Origin: Pseudomonas citronellolis
GTDB taxonomy: Bacteria; Pseudomonadota; Gammaproteobacteria; Pseudomonadales; Pseudomonadaceae
Assembly: GCF_900112375.1 (NCBI RefSeq)
Contig: NZ_FOLS01000042.1
Coordinates: forward strand, 1 to 61,076
Length of the DNA: 61,076 nt
Direction of reading: 5' to 3'
Shown: one piece after another, positions 9,919 through 18,645 of the stretch
Numbering within the stretch: the first letter of the stretch is position 1
How the letters are laid out: every line of letters starts with the position of its first letter
Notes under the pieces: generated by a model
The model's input: only the letters and a program-made list of their open reading frames with translations
The model's database searches: none
Told to the model about the DNA's origin: nothing
Translations under genes and position numbers: made by a program

Positions 9919-10695
9919 TCAGAGCACCGCGGCGCCGGCCTCTTCCTCGCGGATCGAGCGCAGCACCTGGCGCTGCAGCTCGATGAACTCGGCGCTGCCG
10001 GCCATCTCCTCGCGGCGCGGGCGCGGCAGGTTCACGTCGAAGGTGGTCTTGATCCGCCCCGGGCCCAGGCCCATGACCACGATGCGGTCGGACAGGTAGA
10101 CCGCCTCCTCGACGTCGTGGGTGACGAACATCACCGTCAGCCGGTGCGTCTCCCAGATGCGCGTGAGCAACTCCTGCATCTGGTGGCGGGTCATGGCGTC
10201 CAGGGCGCCGAAGGGCTCGTCCATCAGCAGGATCTTCGGCCGGTAGGACAGCGCCCGGGCGATCGCCACGCGCTGCTTCATGCCGCCGGACAGCTCGGTG
10301 GGATAGGCGTCGGCGAACTTCTCCAGCTTCACCAGCTGCAGGTGCTCGGCGGCGATCTCGCGGCACTCGGCGCGCGAGCGGCCGGCGGCCTTGAGGGCGA
10401 ATTCGACGTTCTGCCGCGCGGTCAGCCAGGGCAGCAGGGTGTAGGCCTGGAACACCACGCCGCGGTCCAGGCCGGGGCCTGCGATGGGCACGCCGTCGAC
10501 CTTGACGCTGCCGCTGTCGAAGTCCTCCAGCCCCGCGGCGATGGACAGCAGGGTGCTCTTGCCGCAGCCGGAGGTGCCGACGATGGAGACGAACTCGTTG
10601 TCCGCCAGGGTCAGGTCGATGTTGCGCAGCACCTCGCGGCGCTCTCTGCCGACCGCGAAGCTCTTGTTCAGGCCGGAAATCTCCAGGGTCGCCAT
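9919..10695 (-). CDS. ABC importer ATPase, nitrate/sulfonate/taurine type
   Basis: A 258-residue ATPase with Walker A GTSGCGKST, Q-loop (VFQAYTLLPW), signature LSGGMKQR, Walker B ILLMDEPF and H-loop VTHDVEEA. TLLPWLTARQNVEF and the VEEAVYLSDRIVVM segment place it in the SsuB/TauB/NrtD subfamily. It powers the importer formed with the next two genes. Its ATG overlaps the permease stop (TGATG), so the two are coupled. Confidence 0.92.
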   Translation of the reverse strand: MATLEISGLNKSFAVGRERREVLRNIDLTLADNEFVSIVGTSGCGKSTLLSIAAGLEDFDSGSVKVDGVPIAGPGLDRGVVFQAYTLLPWLTARQNVEFALKAAGRSRAECREIAAEHLQLVKLEKFADAYPTELSGGMKQRVAIARALSYRPKILLMDEPFGALDAMTRHQMQELLTRIWETHRLTVMFVTHDVEEAVYLSDRIVVMGLGPGRIKTTFDVNLPRPRREEMAGSAEFIELQRQVLRSIREEEAGAAVL

Positions 10696-11501
10696 CAGCC
10701 GCGCCTCCGGTTGTAGCGGAACAGGACGCGCTCGGCGGCGCGCATGGCCTGGTCGGTGACCAGCCCCAGCAGGCCGAGCAGCAGGATGTAGCCGATGATG
10801 GTGTCGGTCTGGAAGAAGCGCTGCGACACCACGATGCGGTAGCCCAGGCCCGAGGTGGCGGCCACCAGCTCGGCCAGCACCAGCCAGGTCCAGGCCCAGC
10901 CGAGGCTGATGCGCAGGGCGTCCCAGATGCCCGGCAGGGCGCTGGGCAGGACGATCTTCAGGAGAATGCGCCGGTCGGGCATGCCCAGGGTCCGGCCGAG
11001 GCCGACGAAGTCCGGCGGCACGCGCTTGATGGCATCCATCACCATCAGCACCTGCTGGAAGAAGGTGCCGATCCAGATGATGAGGAATTTCTGGAAGTCG
11101 CTGGTGCCGGCCCAGAGGATGCTCAGCGGCACGAAGGCCACCACCGGCATGTAGCGCACGAAGTCCACCAGCGGCTCGGTGGCGGCCTTCCAGAAGCCGT
11201 AGCAGCCGGCGAACACGCCGATGACGATGGACATCGCCGAGGAAATCGCGAAGGCCACCAGGATGCGGTAGACGCTGACCTTCAGGTCGGCCCACAGGGT
11301 GCCGTCGGCGGCCAGCCTGAGCATGCGCGCCCAGACGTCGCCGGGCGCCGGCAGGAATATCTTCGGCACCGCGCCGCTGGCGCCGGCCGCCCACCAGGCC
11401 AGGGCCAGCAGGACGAATACGCCGCCGCCGATCAGCAGCAGGTGGGTGCGCGCCAGCGGCTTGCCGATGACGAACAGCGGGGAGGGTTTACGGGCGTTCA
11501 T
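10695..11501 (-). CDS. ABC importer permease, nitrate/sulfonate/taurine type
   Basis: A 268-residue inner-membrane permease with about six transmembrane helices. The EAA-loop-like segment GRTLGMPDRRILLKIVLPSA couples it to the ATPase. LGWAWTWLVLAELVAATSGLG is typical of the SsuC/TauC group. It lies between binding protein and ATPase genes in one leftward operon; a hairpin separates it from the binding-protein gene. Confidence 0.92.
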   Translation of the reverse strand: MNARKPSPLFVIGKPLARTHLLLIGGGVFVLLALAWWAAGASGAVPKIFLPAPGDVWARMLRLAADGTLWADLKVSVYRILVAFAISSAMSIVIGVFAGCYGFWKAATEPLVDFVRYMPVVAFVPLSILWAGTSDFQKFLIIWIGTFFQQVLMVMDAIKRVPPDFVGLGRTLGMPDRRILLKIVLPSALPGIWDALRISLGWAWTWLVLAELVAATSGLGYRIVVSQRFFQTDTIIGYILLLGLLGLVTDQAMRAAERVLFRYNRRRG

Positions 11502-11527
11502 GCTGGGCTCGGGGTAGCGAGTGGAAC

Positions 11528-11553
11528 GCGCACCGGCCCTGTGGCCGGCGCGC
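11528..11553. other. Intercistronic hairpin after ABC binding-protein gene
   Basis: An 11-bp stem with one mismatch: GCGCACCGGCC, loop CTGT, GGCCGGCGCGC. There is no U-tract, so it is more likely an mRNA-stabilising or partial-attenuation structure between the binding-protein and permease cistrons than a terminator. Confidence 0.6.
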
Positions 11554-11561
11554 GGGGTGCG

Positions 11562-12569
11562 TCACAGCGCCTCGGCGAAGCGCGCGTCGACGGCCTGTTC
11601 CGGGGTCACCGGCTGCTGGATGATGCCGGCTTCGGTGGCGGCCTTCTGGATGTGCGCGAAGGAGTCCTTGACGAAGGCGCCCTTCAGCTCGGTCTTGTTC
11701 TCGTCCAGGGAATAGAAGCGCACGCCGTCGAAGGCGCTCGCAAGCTCCGCCGGCTCGGCGCCGACGCCCTTGGCGATGGCCGCGCGGCCTTCGGCGGTGT
11801 GGGCCTGGTAGTGCTTCAGGCCGGCTTCCCAGCTCTTGAGCAGGGCCAGCACCTGGCCGGGGCGCTGCTTGAGCACCTCGTCGCGGACCACGAAGACGTC
11901 GCTGATGATGCCCGGGTCGTCCGAGCCCTTGTACAGCAGGTTCACTTTCGGGTTCTGCTGCCTGGCGGCGCTCAGGTAGGGCTCGTAGGTCACCGCCGCC
12001 GGCACCTGGCCTGCGATCAGCGCGGAACCGGCGTTGGCCGCCGGCATCGGCACCGGCTGCACGTCGGCCAGGCTCAGGCCGGCCTTGCGCAGGGCGCTGT
12101 GCAGGAGGATGTCGCTGGTGGTGCCCTCTTCATAGGCGACCTGCTTGCCCTTGAGGTCCTTCAGCGTCTTGATCGAGGGGTCGACGATCAGCGCGTCGGC
12201 GCTGGTGCTCTGGTCCAGCAGCAGGACGATCTTCACCGGCAGGCCGGCGGCGACCATGGCCATGGCGGTGTGGGTGGCGAGGTTGCCGCCGTCGATCTGG
12301 CCGCTGGCCAGGGCGGCATTCATGTCCTTGTCTTCGGTGAAGTTGACCAGCTCGACCTTGTCCAGGCCGTTGGCCTTGAAGGCCCCGGCCTGCTCGGCGA
12401 CGTACCACTGGCCGTAGCCCAGCCAGGGCTGCATGCCCATCTTGAAGGTGCCGGCCTCGGGCTTGAGGTCGGCCTTGGGCTCGGCGGCCTGGGCGGCGCC
12501 GCCCAGCAGGATGGCGCAGCAGGTGGCTGCGACGAGGCGGCGCAGCGTGGATGCGATGGGCGCTTGCAT
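11562..12569 (-). CDS. ABC substrate-binding protein, NMT1/SsuA type
   Basis: A 335-residue periplasmic protein with signal peptide (residues 1-28, ending AAQAAE). The mature protein starts with FKMGMQPWLGYGQWYVAEQ and carries DKDMNAALASGQIDGG, both typical of the NMT1/SsuA/TauA fold. It captures a small anionic or aromatic ligand for the following permease and ATPase; the ligand is not identifiable, and neither sulfonatase nor nitrate genes lie nearby. GGGGAGACACC precedes the ATG at 12569. Confidence 0.87.
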   Translation of the reverse strand: MQAPIASTLRRLVAATCCAILLGGAAQAAEPKADLKPEAGTFKMGMQPWLGYGQWYVAEQAGAFKANGLDKVELVNFTEDKDMNAALASGQIDGGNLATHTAMAMVAAGLPVKIVLLLDQSTSADALIVDPSIKTLKDLKGKQVAYEEGTTSDILLHSALRKAGLSLADVQPVPMPAANAGSALIAGQVPAAVTYEPYLSAARQQNPKVNLLYKGSDDPGIISDVFVVRDEVLKQRPGQVLALLKSWEAGLKHYQAHTAEGRAAIAKGVGAEPAELASAFDGVRFYSLDENKTELKGAFVKDSFAHIQKAATEAGIIQQPVTPEQAVDARFAEAL

Positions 12570-12709
12570 GGTGTCTCCCCGGTCTTCTTCTGTGGTGGTA
12601 CGACGGGGGAGCGTTGGCCCGCACCCGCCGTGGGCGGGCACAGGCTCACACGAAACCGATCGGATGCAAAGCCTCCGGCGTCGCTGCGGGCCCGGAGGCA
12701 GGCCCCGGC

Positions 12710-13117
12710 TCAGGCCTCGTTGATGTCGTCGTCCTTGAACTGGTCCTTGATGTAGGTGATCTCGGTCTTGCCGTGGGGCGCCGGCAGGCCGTCCGGGCCC
12801 ATGTTGACGAAGACCATCTTGTCGATGGTGAGGATGCTCTTGCGGGTGATCTTGTTGCGCACGTGGCAGGTCAGGGTGATCGAGGTGCGGCCGAAATCGG
12901 TGGCGGTGATGCCCATCTCGATGATGTCGCCGGTGCGCGCCGAGCTGACGAAGTTGATCTCGGAGATGAACTTGGTGACCACACGCTGGTTGCCCAGTTG
13001 GACGATGGCGTAGATGGCCGCCTCCTCGTCGATCCACTTCAGCAGGCTGCCGCCGAACAGCGAGCCGTTGGGGTTGAGGTCTTCGGGTTTTACCCATTTG
13101 CGGGTGTGGAAATTCAT
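12710..13117 (-). CDS. Acyl-CoA thioesterase, hotdog fold (YciA/BFIT-like)
   Basis: A 135-residue hotdog thioesterase. The motif NPNGSLFGGSLLKWIDEEAA (about 15-34) has the Asn and Asp/Glu residues used by the acyl-CoA thioester hydrolase family. TKFISEINFVSSARTGDIIE continues the fold. Cytoplasmic; it should hydrolyse acyl-CoAs. AAGGAGTTCCC precedes the ATG at 13117. The neighbouring glutaryl-CoA genes make a link to CoA metabolism possible but unproven. Confidence 0.85.
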   Translation of the reverse strand: MNFHTRKWVKPEDLNPNGSLFGGSLLKWIDEEAAIYAIVQLGNQRVVTKFISEINFVSSARTGDIIEMGITATDFGRTSITLTCHVRNKITRKSILTIDKMVFVNMGPDGLPAPHGKTEITYIKDQFKDDDINEA

Positions 13118-13217
13118 GGGAACTCCTTGCTGGTTGCGCCTCGTGAGCGCGATGACGGGTCGAGCCCCGCCGGCTGCGCAATTATCGCGCGGATCGCCGC
13201 TTCTCGCCCGGCCCGGA

Positions 13218-14126
13218 TCAGCCCAGGCCGGCCTCCTCGCGGTAGATGCGCGCCTGTTCCACCAGCCAGTCGCGGAAGGCACGGACGATGGCGGACTCCA
13301 CCTTGCGCTCGGGAATCATCAGGTAATAGGCGTGCTCGCTCAAATAGGCATGTTGCATCGCCACGATCAGCCGGCCCTCGGCCAGCTCGCGCTGGATCAG
13401 CATGGGTGGGATCAGCGCCACGCCCATGCCGAGCATGGCCGCCTGGGCGAGCATGGAGAACAGCTCGTAGCGGGTGCCGCTCATGTCGTGGGCGACGCTC
13501 ATGCCCAGGGAGCCGAACCACTGGCGCCAGGCGTAGGGCCGGGTGGTCTGCTGCATCAGCGGCAGCGCGGCGATCGCCTCGGCGCTGAGGCTGGCGCGGC
13601 CTTCGAGCAGCTCGGGGCTGCACACCGGCACCGGGTTCTCGCGCATGAGGAAGTGCTTCACCGTGCCGGACCAGGCGCCGTCGCCGAAGTACAGCGCGCA
13701 GTCGAAGTCGGTGTCGGCGAAGAGGAAGGGCCGGGTGCGGTTGGTCAGGTTCACCGTGACCTCCGGGTACAGCCCCTTGAAGGCCTTCAGCCGCGGCAGC
13801 AGCCACTGGGTGGCGAAGGTCGGTACCACCGCCAGCTCGATGCTGCCGCCGCCCTGCTGGCCCATCACCGCCAGGGTGTCGCGCTCCACCGCGTCCAGCC
13901 GCGCGGCGATGCGCCGGCTGTAGCCCAGCCCCGCCTCGGTGAGCTTGACGCCGCGCCGCGAGCGGCGGAACAGTTCGACGCCGAGGAACGCCTCCAGCCC
14001 GGCGATCTGCCGGCAGATGGCGCTCTGCGTCAGCGACAGTTCCTCGGCGGCCTTGGTGAAGCTTTCATGGCGCGCCGCCGACTCGAAGCTGACCAGCGCC
14101 GCGGTGGTGGGGATCTTGCGCCGCAT
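13218..14126 (-). CDS. LysR-family regulator (GcvA-like), divergent from gcdH
   Basis: A 302-residue LTTR. The winged helix-turn-helix is at residues 8-65 (FTKAAEELSLTQSAICRQIA); the effector domain follows. Its position, transcribed away from gcdH across a 214-bp gap, suggests it controls glutarate catabolism, as described for GcdR in other pseudomonads. I chose the ATG at 14126 (AGAGGCATTCG upstream; MRRKIPTTAALVSFE matches family starts) over an in-frame start at 14177. Confidence 0.85.
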   Translation of the reverse strand: MRRKIPTTAALVSFESAARHESFTKAAEELSLTQSAICRQIAGLEAFLGVELFRRSRRGVKLTEAGLGYSRRIAARLDAVERDTLAVMGQQGGGSIELAVVPTFATQWLLPRLKAFKGLYPEVTVNLTNRTRPFLFADTDFDCALYFGDGAWSGTVKHFLMRENPVPVCSPELLEGRASLSAEAIAALPLMQQTTRPYAWRQWFGSLGMSVAHDMSGTRYELFSMLAQAAMLGMGVALIPPMLIQRELAEGRLIVAMQHAYLSEHAYYLMIPERKVESAIVRAFRDWLVEQARIYREEAGLG

Positions 14127-14340
14127 CGAATGCCTCTTGGGAATCTCGTGATCCGCGAAGCCCGGGAAACAGGCCATTCAAACATTCGTTTCATGGGGCC
14201 CGGGCGATCACGGAGTGAGAAAATAGCACAACAGCGTGCGAATTAGTCGGTTGCCGCACCGGTCGGCGGCTGACTAGGATCGACCGCACTGCGTCCGCCT
14301 AAACTGGTCGGACACCCTGTCACTGCCCCGAGGTAACCCG
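14127..14340. promoter_or_regulatory. Divergent LysR/gcdH promoter region
   Basis: This 214-bp spacer between divergent genes should hold the LysR-type operator. A possible sigma-70 promoter for gcdH is TTGCCG (14251-14256) and TAGGAT (14275-14280), with an 18-bp spacer. AGGTAACCCG lies directly before the gcdH ATG. No clear T-N11-A palindrome could be singled out. Confidence 0.4.
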
Positions 14341-15522
14341 ATGGCCACCAAAGCAAGCTTCAACTGGGAAGACCCGCTGCTGCTGGATCAGCAACTCACC
14401 GAAGAAGAGCGCATGGTTCGCGACAGCGCCCAGCAGTTCGCCCAGGACAAGCTGGCCCCGCGCGTGCTGGAGGCCTTCCGCCACGAGCAGACCGACCCGG
14501 CGATCTTCCGCGAGATGGGCGAGACCGGCCTGCTCGGCGCGACCATCCCCGCCGAATACGGCGGCAGCGGCCTGAACTACGTGTGCTACGGGCTGATCGC
14601 CCGCGAGGTCGAGCGCGTCGACTCCGGCTACCGCTCGATGATGAGCGTGCAGTCGTCCCTGGTCATGGTGCCGATCTACGAGTTCGGCAACGAAGCCACC
14701 AAGCAGAAGTACCTGCCGAAACTGGCCAGCGGCGAATACATCGGCTGCTTCGGCCTGACCGAGCCGAACCACGGCTCCGACCCGGGCTCGATGATCACCC
14801 GCGCCAAGAAGGTCGACGGCGGCTACCGCCTGTCCGGCGCCAAGATGTGGATCACCAACAGCCCGATCGCCGACGTCTTCGTGGTCTGGGCCAAGGACGA
14901 CGAAGGCCAGATCCGCGGCTTCGTCCTGGAGAAAGGCTGGGAAGGCCTGTCCGCCCCGGCGATCCACGGCAAGGTCGGCCTGCGCGCCTCCATCACCGGC
15001 GAGATCGTGATGGACAACGTGTTCGTCCCCGAAGAGAACGCCTTCCCCGAAGTGCGTGGCCTGCGCGGCCCGTTCACCTGCCTGAACTCGGCGCGCTACG
15101 GCATCTCCTGGGGCGCCCTGGGCGCCGCCGAGGCCTGCTGGCACACCGCCCGCCAGTACACCCTGGACCGCAAGCAGTTCGGCCGCCCGCTGGCCGCCAA
15201 CCAGCTGATCCAGAAGAAACTGGCCGACATGCAGACCGAAATCACCCTGGCCCTGCAAGGCTGCCTGCGCCTGGGCCGGATGAAGGACGAAGGCACCGCT
15301 GCGGTGGAAATCACCTCGATCATGAAGCGCAACAGCTGCGGCAAGGCCCTGGACATCGCCCGCATGGCCCGCGACATGCTCGGCGGCAACGGCATCTCCG
15401 ACGAGTTCGGCGTGGCCCGCCACCTGGTCAACCTGGAAGTGGTGAACACCTATGAAGGTACCCACGACGTCCACGCGCTGATCCTCGGCCGCGCCCAGAC
15501 CGGCATCCAGGCCTTCTTCTAA
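14341..15522 (+). CDS. gcdH: Glutaryl-CoA dehydrogenase
   Basis: A 393-residue acyl-CoA dehydrogenase. It oxidises and decarboxylates glutaryl-CoA to crotonyl-CoA, passing electrons from FAD to ETF, in lysine and glutarate breakdown. Evidence: [12 protein letters not shown] and [18 protein letters not shown] for FAD/substrate binding, and [15 protein letters not shown] at the C-terminus with the catalytic Glu near residue 372. The partner CoA-transferase gene follows after a hairpin, and a LysR gene is divergent, the arrangement expected for glutarate catabolism. Length and motifs are normal. Confidence 0.93.
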   Translation: MATKASFNWEDPLLLDQQLTEEERMVRDSAQQFAQDKLAPRVLEAFRHEQTDPAIFREMGETGLLGATIPAEYGGSGLNYVCYGLIAREVERVDSGYRSMMSVQSSLVMVPIYEFGNEATKQKYLPKLASGEYIGCFGLTEPNHGSDPGSMITRAKKVDGGYRLSGAKMWITNSPIADVFVVWAKDDEGQIRGFVLEKGWEGLSAPAIHGKVGLRASITGEIVMDNVFVPEENAFPEVRGLRGPFTCLNSARYGISWGALGAAEACWHTARQYTLDRKQFGRPLAANQLIQKKLADMQTEITLALQGCLRLGRMKDEGTAAVEITSIMKRNSCGKALDIARMARDMLGGNGISDEFGVARHLVNLEVVNTYEGTHDVHALILGRAQTGIQAFF

Positions 15523-15529
15523 AAAAAGC

Positions 15530-15602
15530 GGCTCCAGGCGGCAGGCTTCAGGCGGCAGGCAAGAGCGCTCCGTCTGAAGCCTGCAGCCTGTGGCCTGCAG
15601 CC
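15530..15602. repeat. Long imperfect hairpin made of CAGGCTK-type repeats
   Basis: Arms 15530-15559 and 15573-15602 pair at about 24 of 30 positions. Both are built from tandem GGCWKCAGGC-like units. It starts 7 bp after the gcdH stop (in an A-rich run) and ends inside the spacer before the CoA-transferase ribosome-binding site. A structurally similar element follows ahcY. Confidence 0.6.
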
Positions 15603-15613
15603 CAGGAGCTTCT

Positions 15614-16837
15614 ATGTCCGGCGCCCTGTCCCATATCCGCGTTCTCGACCTTTCCCGTGTCCTGGCCGGCCCCTGGGCCGGGCAGATCCTCGCCGACCTC
15701 GGCGCCGAAGTGATCAAGATCGAACGTCCCGGCAGCGGCGACGACACCCGCGCCTGGGGCCCGCCGTTCCTCAAGGACGCCGAGGGCCGCGACACCAGCG
15801 AGGCGGCCTACTACCTGTCGGCCAACCGCAACAAGAAATCCCTCACCATCGACTTCACCCAGCCCGAAGGCCAGCGCCTGGTGCGCGAGCTGGCGGCCAA
15901 GGCCGACATCGTGCTGGAGAACTTCAAGGTCGGCGGGCTGAAGAGCTACGGGCTGGACTACGAGTCGCTCAAGCAGCTCAACCCGAAGCTGATCTACTGC
16001 TCCATCACCGGCTTCGGCCAGACCGGCCCCTACGCCAAGCGCGCCGGCTACGACTTCATGATCCAGGGCCTGGGCGGCCTGATGAGCATCACCGGCCGCT
16101 CCGACGCCGAGGAAGGCGCCGGCCCGGTGAAAGTCGGCGTGGCGCTGACCGACATCCTCACCGGCCTGTATTCGTCCACCGCCATCCTCGCCGCCCTCGC
16201 CCACCGCGACGTCAGCGGCATCGGCCAGCACATCGACATGGCCCTGCTCGACGTGCAGGTGGCCTGCCTGGCCAACCAGACGCTGAACTACCTGACCACC
16301 GGCATCCCGCCGCGGCGGCTGGGCAACGCCCACCCGAACATCGTGCCCTACCAGGACTTCCCCACCGCCGACGGCGACATGATCCTCACGGTCGGCAACG
16401 ACGGGCAGTTCCGCAAGTTCTGCGAACTGGCCGGGCACCCGGAATGGGCCGACGACGAACGCTTCGCCAGCAACAAGGCGCGGGTCGCCCACCGCGACGT
16501 GCTGATCCCGTTGATCCGCCAGGCCACGGTGATGCGCACCACTGCGCAGTGGATCGCCGCGCTGGAGCAGGCCGGCGTGCCCTGCGGGCCGATCAACGAC
16601 CTGGCCCAGGTGTTCGCCGACCCGCAGGTGATCGCCCGCGGCCTGCGCGTGGACCTGCCGCACCCGCTGGCCGGCAGCGTGCCCCAGGTGGCCAGCCCGA
16701 TCCGCCTGTCGCAGACCCCCGTCGAGTACCGCAACGCCCCGCCGACCCTCGGCCAGCACACCGAGCAGATTCTCGAAAGCGTGCTCGGCCTGGACGCCGC
16801 CGCCATCGGCAAGCTGCGCGAGCAGGGCGTAATCTGA
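15614..16837 (+). CDS. Family III CoA-transferase (glutarate CoA-transferase)
   Basis: A 407-residue CaiB/Frc-type CoA-transferase. The nucleophile Asp is near residue 180 in GVALTDILTG; RVLAGPWAGQILADLGAEVIKIE is the family N-terminal signature. Beside gcdH it most likely moves CoA from succinyl-CoA to glutarate, feeding the dehydrogenase. The ATG at 15614 follows CAGGAGCTTCT. The in-frame start at 15590 is inside the hairpin repeat and less likely. Confidence 0.88.
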   Translation: MSGALSHIRVLDLSRVLAGPWAGQILADLGAEVIKIERPGSGDDTRAWGPPFLKDAEGRDTSEAAYYLSANRNKKSLTIDFTQPEGQRLVRELAAKADIVLENFKVGGLKSYGLDYESLKQLNPKLIYCSITGFGQTGPYAKRAGYDFMIQGLGGLMSITGRSDAEEGAGPVKVGVALTDILTGLYSSTAILAALAHRDVSGIGQHIDMALLDVQVACLANQTLNYLTTGIPPRRLGNAHPNIVPYQDFPTADGDMILTVGNDGQFRKFCELAGHPEWADDERFASNKARVAHRDVLIPLIRQATVMRTTAQWIAALEQAGVPCGPINDLAQVFADPQVIARGLRVDLPHPLAGSVPQVASPIRLSQTPVEYRNAPPTLGQHTEQILESVLGLDAAAIGKLREQGVI

Positions 16838-16913
16838 ACCCGCGCGCCGCCGCGCCAGGGTATTCACGGCCCCTGGCGCGGCGCGGGCGGGCCCGGCGGA
16901 CGACGGAAAACCT

Positions 16914-16941
16914 TTGGCTTGCCGCCCGGCATCGCTATAAT
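16914..16941 (+). promoter_or_regulatory. Sigma-70 promoter for the riboswitch-ahcY-metF transcript
   Basis: TTGGCT (16914-16919), 16-bp spacer, perfect TATAAT (16936-16941). It lies about 48 bp before the riboswitch, so a transcript from it would contain the full aptamer. Confidence 0.65.
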
Positions 16942-16988
16942 CCGCAGGCTTCACCGGCCGGCTCCGCTCCGGCCGTTCCCGCCACCCG

Positions 16989-17088
16989 TTCCGAGGGGCG
17001 CTGCAGCAAGCCAAGGCTTGTCAGGCTCGGACGGGGCGCGTCCCGGTCGGCGTCCGCCGGCCGTTAACGCATCAACGGCGCCCATTCG
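16989..17088 (+). promoter_or_regulatory. S-adenosylhomocysteine (SAH) riboswitch
   Basis: The leader of ahcY contains the conserved SAH-aptamer blocks in order: CCGAGGGGCGCTGCAGC (16991-17007), then GTCAGGCTCGG (17020-17030) closing the first stem, a variable GC-rich stem-loop, and AACGGCGCCC (17074-17083), which pairs with the GGGGCGC block as a pseudoknot. SAH riboswitches turn genes on when SAH rises, which fits ahcY (SAH hydrolase) and metF downstream. The ribosome-binding site (GGAGAG, 17101-17106) follows, so control may act on translation. Confidence 0.9.
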
Positions 17089-17112
17089 CAGACAACGAAT
17101 GGAGAGTTACGC

Positions 17113-18522
17113 ATGAGCGCTGTCATGACGCCTGCCGGTTTCACCGACTATAAAGTCGCCGACATTTCCCTGGCCGCCTGGGGCCGCCGCGAGCTGATCA
17201 TCGCCGAGTCCGAGATGCCGGCACTGATGGGCCTGCGCCGCAAGTACGCCGCCAGCCAGCCGCTCAAGGGCGCCAAGATCCTCGGCTGCATCCACATGAC
17301 CATCCAGACCGGCGTGCTCATCGAGACCCTGGTCGCCCTCGGCGCCGAAGTGCGCTGGTCGTCCTGCAACATCTTCTCCACCCAGGACCAGGCCGCCGCC
17401 GCCATCGCCGCCGCCGGCATCCCGGTGTTCGCCTGGAAGGGCGAGACCGAGCAGGAGTACGAGTGGTGCATCGAGCAGACCATCCTCAAGGATGGCCAGC
17501 CGTGGGACGCCAACATGGTGCTGGACGACGGCGGTGACCTGACCGAGATCCTGCACAAGAAATACCCGGCGATGCTGGAGAAGATCCACGGCATCACCGA
17601 AGAGACCACCACCGGCGTGCACCGCCTGCTCGACATGCTCAAAGCCGGCACCCTGAAAGTCCCGGCGATCAACGTCAACGACTCGGTGACCAAGAGCAAG
17701 AACGACAACAAGTACGGCTGCCGCCACAGCCTCAACGACGCCATCAAGCGCGGCACCGACCACCTGCTGTCGGGCAAGCAGGCGCTGGTGATCGGCTACG
17801 GCGACGTGGGCAAGGGCTCGGCGCAGTCGCTGCGCCAGGAAGGCATGATCGTCAAGGTCGCGGAAGTCGACCCGATCTGCGCCATGCAGGCCTGCATGGA
17901 CGGCTTCGAAGTCGTCTCGCCGTACAAGAACGGCCTGAACGACGGCACCGAGGCCAGCGTCGACGCTGCCCTGCTGGGCAAGATCGACCTGATCGTCACC
18001 ACCACCGGTAACGTCAACGTCTGCGACGCCGGCATGCTCAAGGCCCTGAAGAAGCGCGCAGTGGTCTGCAACATCGGTCACTTCGACAACGAGATCGACA
18101 CCGCCTTCATGCGCAAGACCTGGGCCTGGGAAGAGGTCAAGCCGCAGGTGCACAAGATCCACCGCACCGGCAAGGACGGCTTCGATCCGCACAACGACGA
18201 CTACCTGATCCTGCTCGCCGAGGGCCGCCTGGTGAACCTGGGCAACGCCACCGGCCACCCGAGCCGCATCATGGACGGTTCCTTCGCCAACCAGGTGCTG
18301 GCGCAGATCCACCTGTTCGAGCGCAAGTTCGCCGACCAGCCGGCCGCCGAGAAGGCCAAGCGCCTGAGCGTCGAAGTGCTGCCGAAGAAGCTCGACGAGG
18401 AAGTCGCCCTGGAGATGGTCCGCGGCTTCGGCGGCGTGGTCACCCAACTGACGCCGAAACAGGCCGAGTACATCGGCGTGACCGTCGAAGGTCCGTTCAA
18501 GCCGGATACTTACCGCTACTAA
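17113..18522 (+). CDS. ahcY: S-adenosylhomocysteine hydrolase
   Basis: A 469-residue SAH hydrolase, which splits SAH to adenosine and homocysteine and so removes the product inhibitor of methyltransferases. The NAD-binding motif [14 protein letters not shown] is central. [19 protein letters not shown] holds the catalytic Lys/Asp/Cys region. The C-terminus KPDTYRY supplies the conserved Lys and Tyr that close over NAD of the partner subunit. It contains the roughly 40-residue insert of bacterial and plant enzymes. It is preceded by the SAH riboswitch and followed by metF. Confidence 0.97.
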   Translation: MSAVMTPAGFTDYKVADISLAAWGRRELIIAESEMPALMGLRRKYAASQPLKGAKILGCIHMTIQTGVLIETLVALGAEVRWSSCNIFSTQDQAAAAIAAAGIPVFAWKGETEQEYEWCIEQTILKDGQPWDANMVLDDGGDLTEILHKKYPAMLEKIHGITEETTTGVHRLLDMLKAGTLKVPAINVNDSVTKSKNDNKYGCRHSLNDAIKRGTDHLLSGKQALVIGYGDVGKGSAQSLRQEGMIVKVAEVDPICAMQACMDGFEVVSPYKNGLNDGTEASVDAALLGKIDLIVTTTGNVNVCDAGMLKALKKRAVVCNIGHFDNEIDTAFMRKTWAWEEVKPQVHKIHRTGKDGFDPHNDDYLILLAEGRLVNLGNATGHPSRIMDGSFANQVLAQIHLFERKFADQPAAEKAKRLSVEVLPKKLDEEVALEMVRGFGGVVTQLTPKQAEYIGVTVEGPFKPDTYRY

Positions 18523-18528
18523 AAAGCC

Positions 18529-18610
18529 GCTGGAAGCCGGAGGCTGGAGGCTGGACGAAAAAGCGCACCGATCTGCCTTTTCGTTCAGCCTTCAGCCTTC
18601 AGCCTTCAGC
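18529..18610. repeat. Long imperfect hairpin built of CTGGAGG/CTGAAGG heptads
   Basis: Two 33-nt arms (18529-18561 and 18578-18610). The left is tandem GCTGGAGG-like, the right tandem CAGCCTT; they pair including CGAAAA/TTTTCG at the loop side. It lies directly after ahcY and before metF. It may cap the ahcY mRNA or reduce read-through to metF. Confidence 0.65.
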
Positions 18611-18645
18611 GATCACGTCCCGACAGCCTCTTGCGGATCTGTTCC

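Noticed and set aside
11442..12755. A 437-codon frame opposite the ABC binding protein
   Set aside because: Shadow frame; the minus-strand protein has a signal peptide and family motifs.
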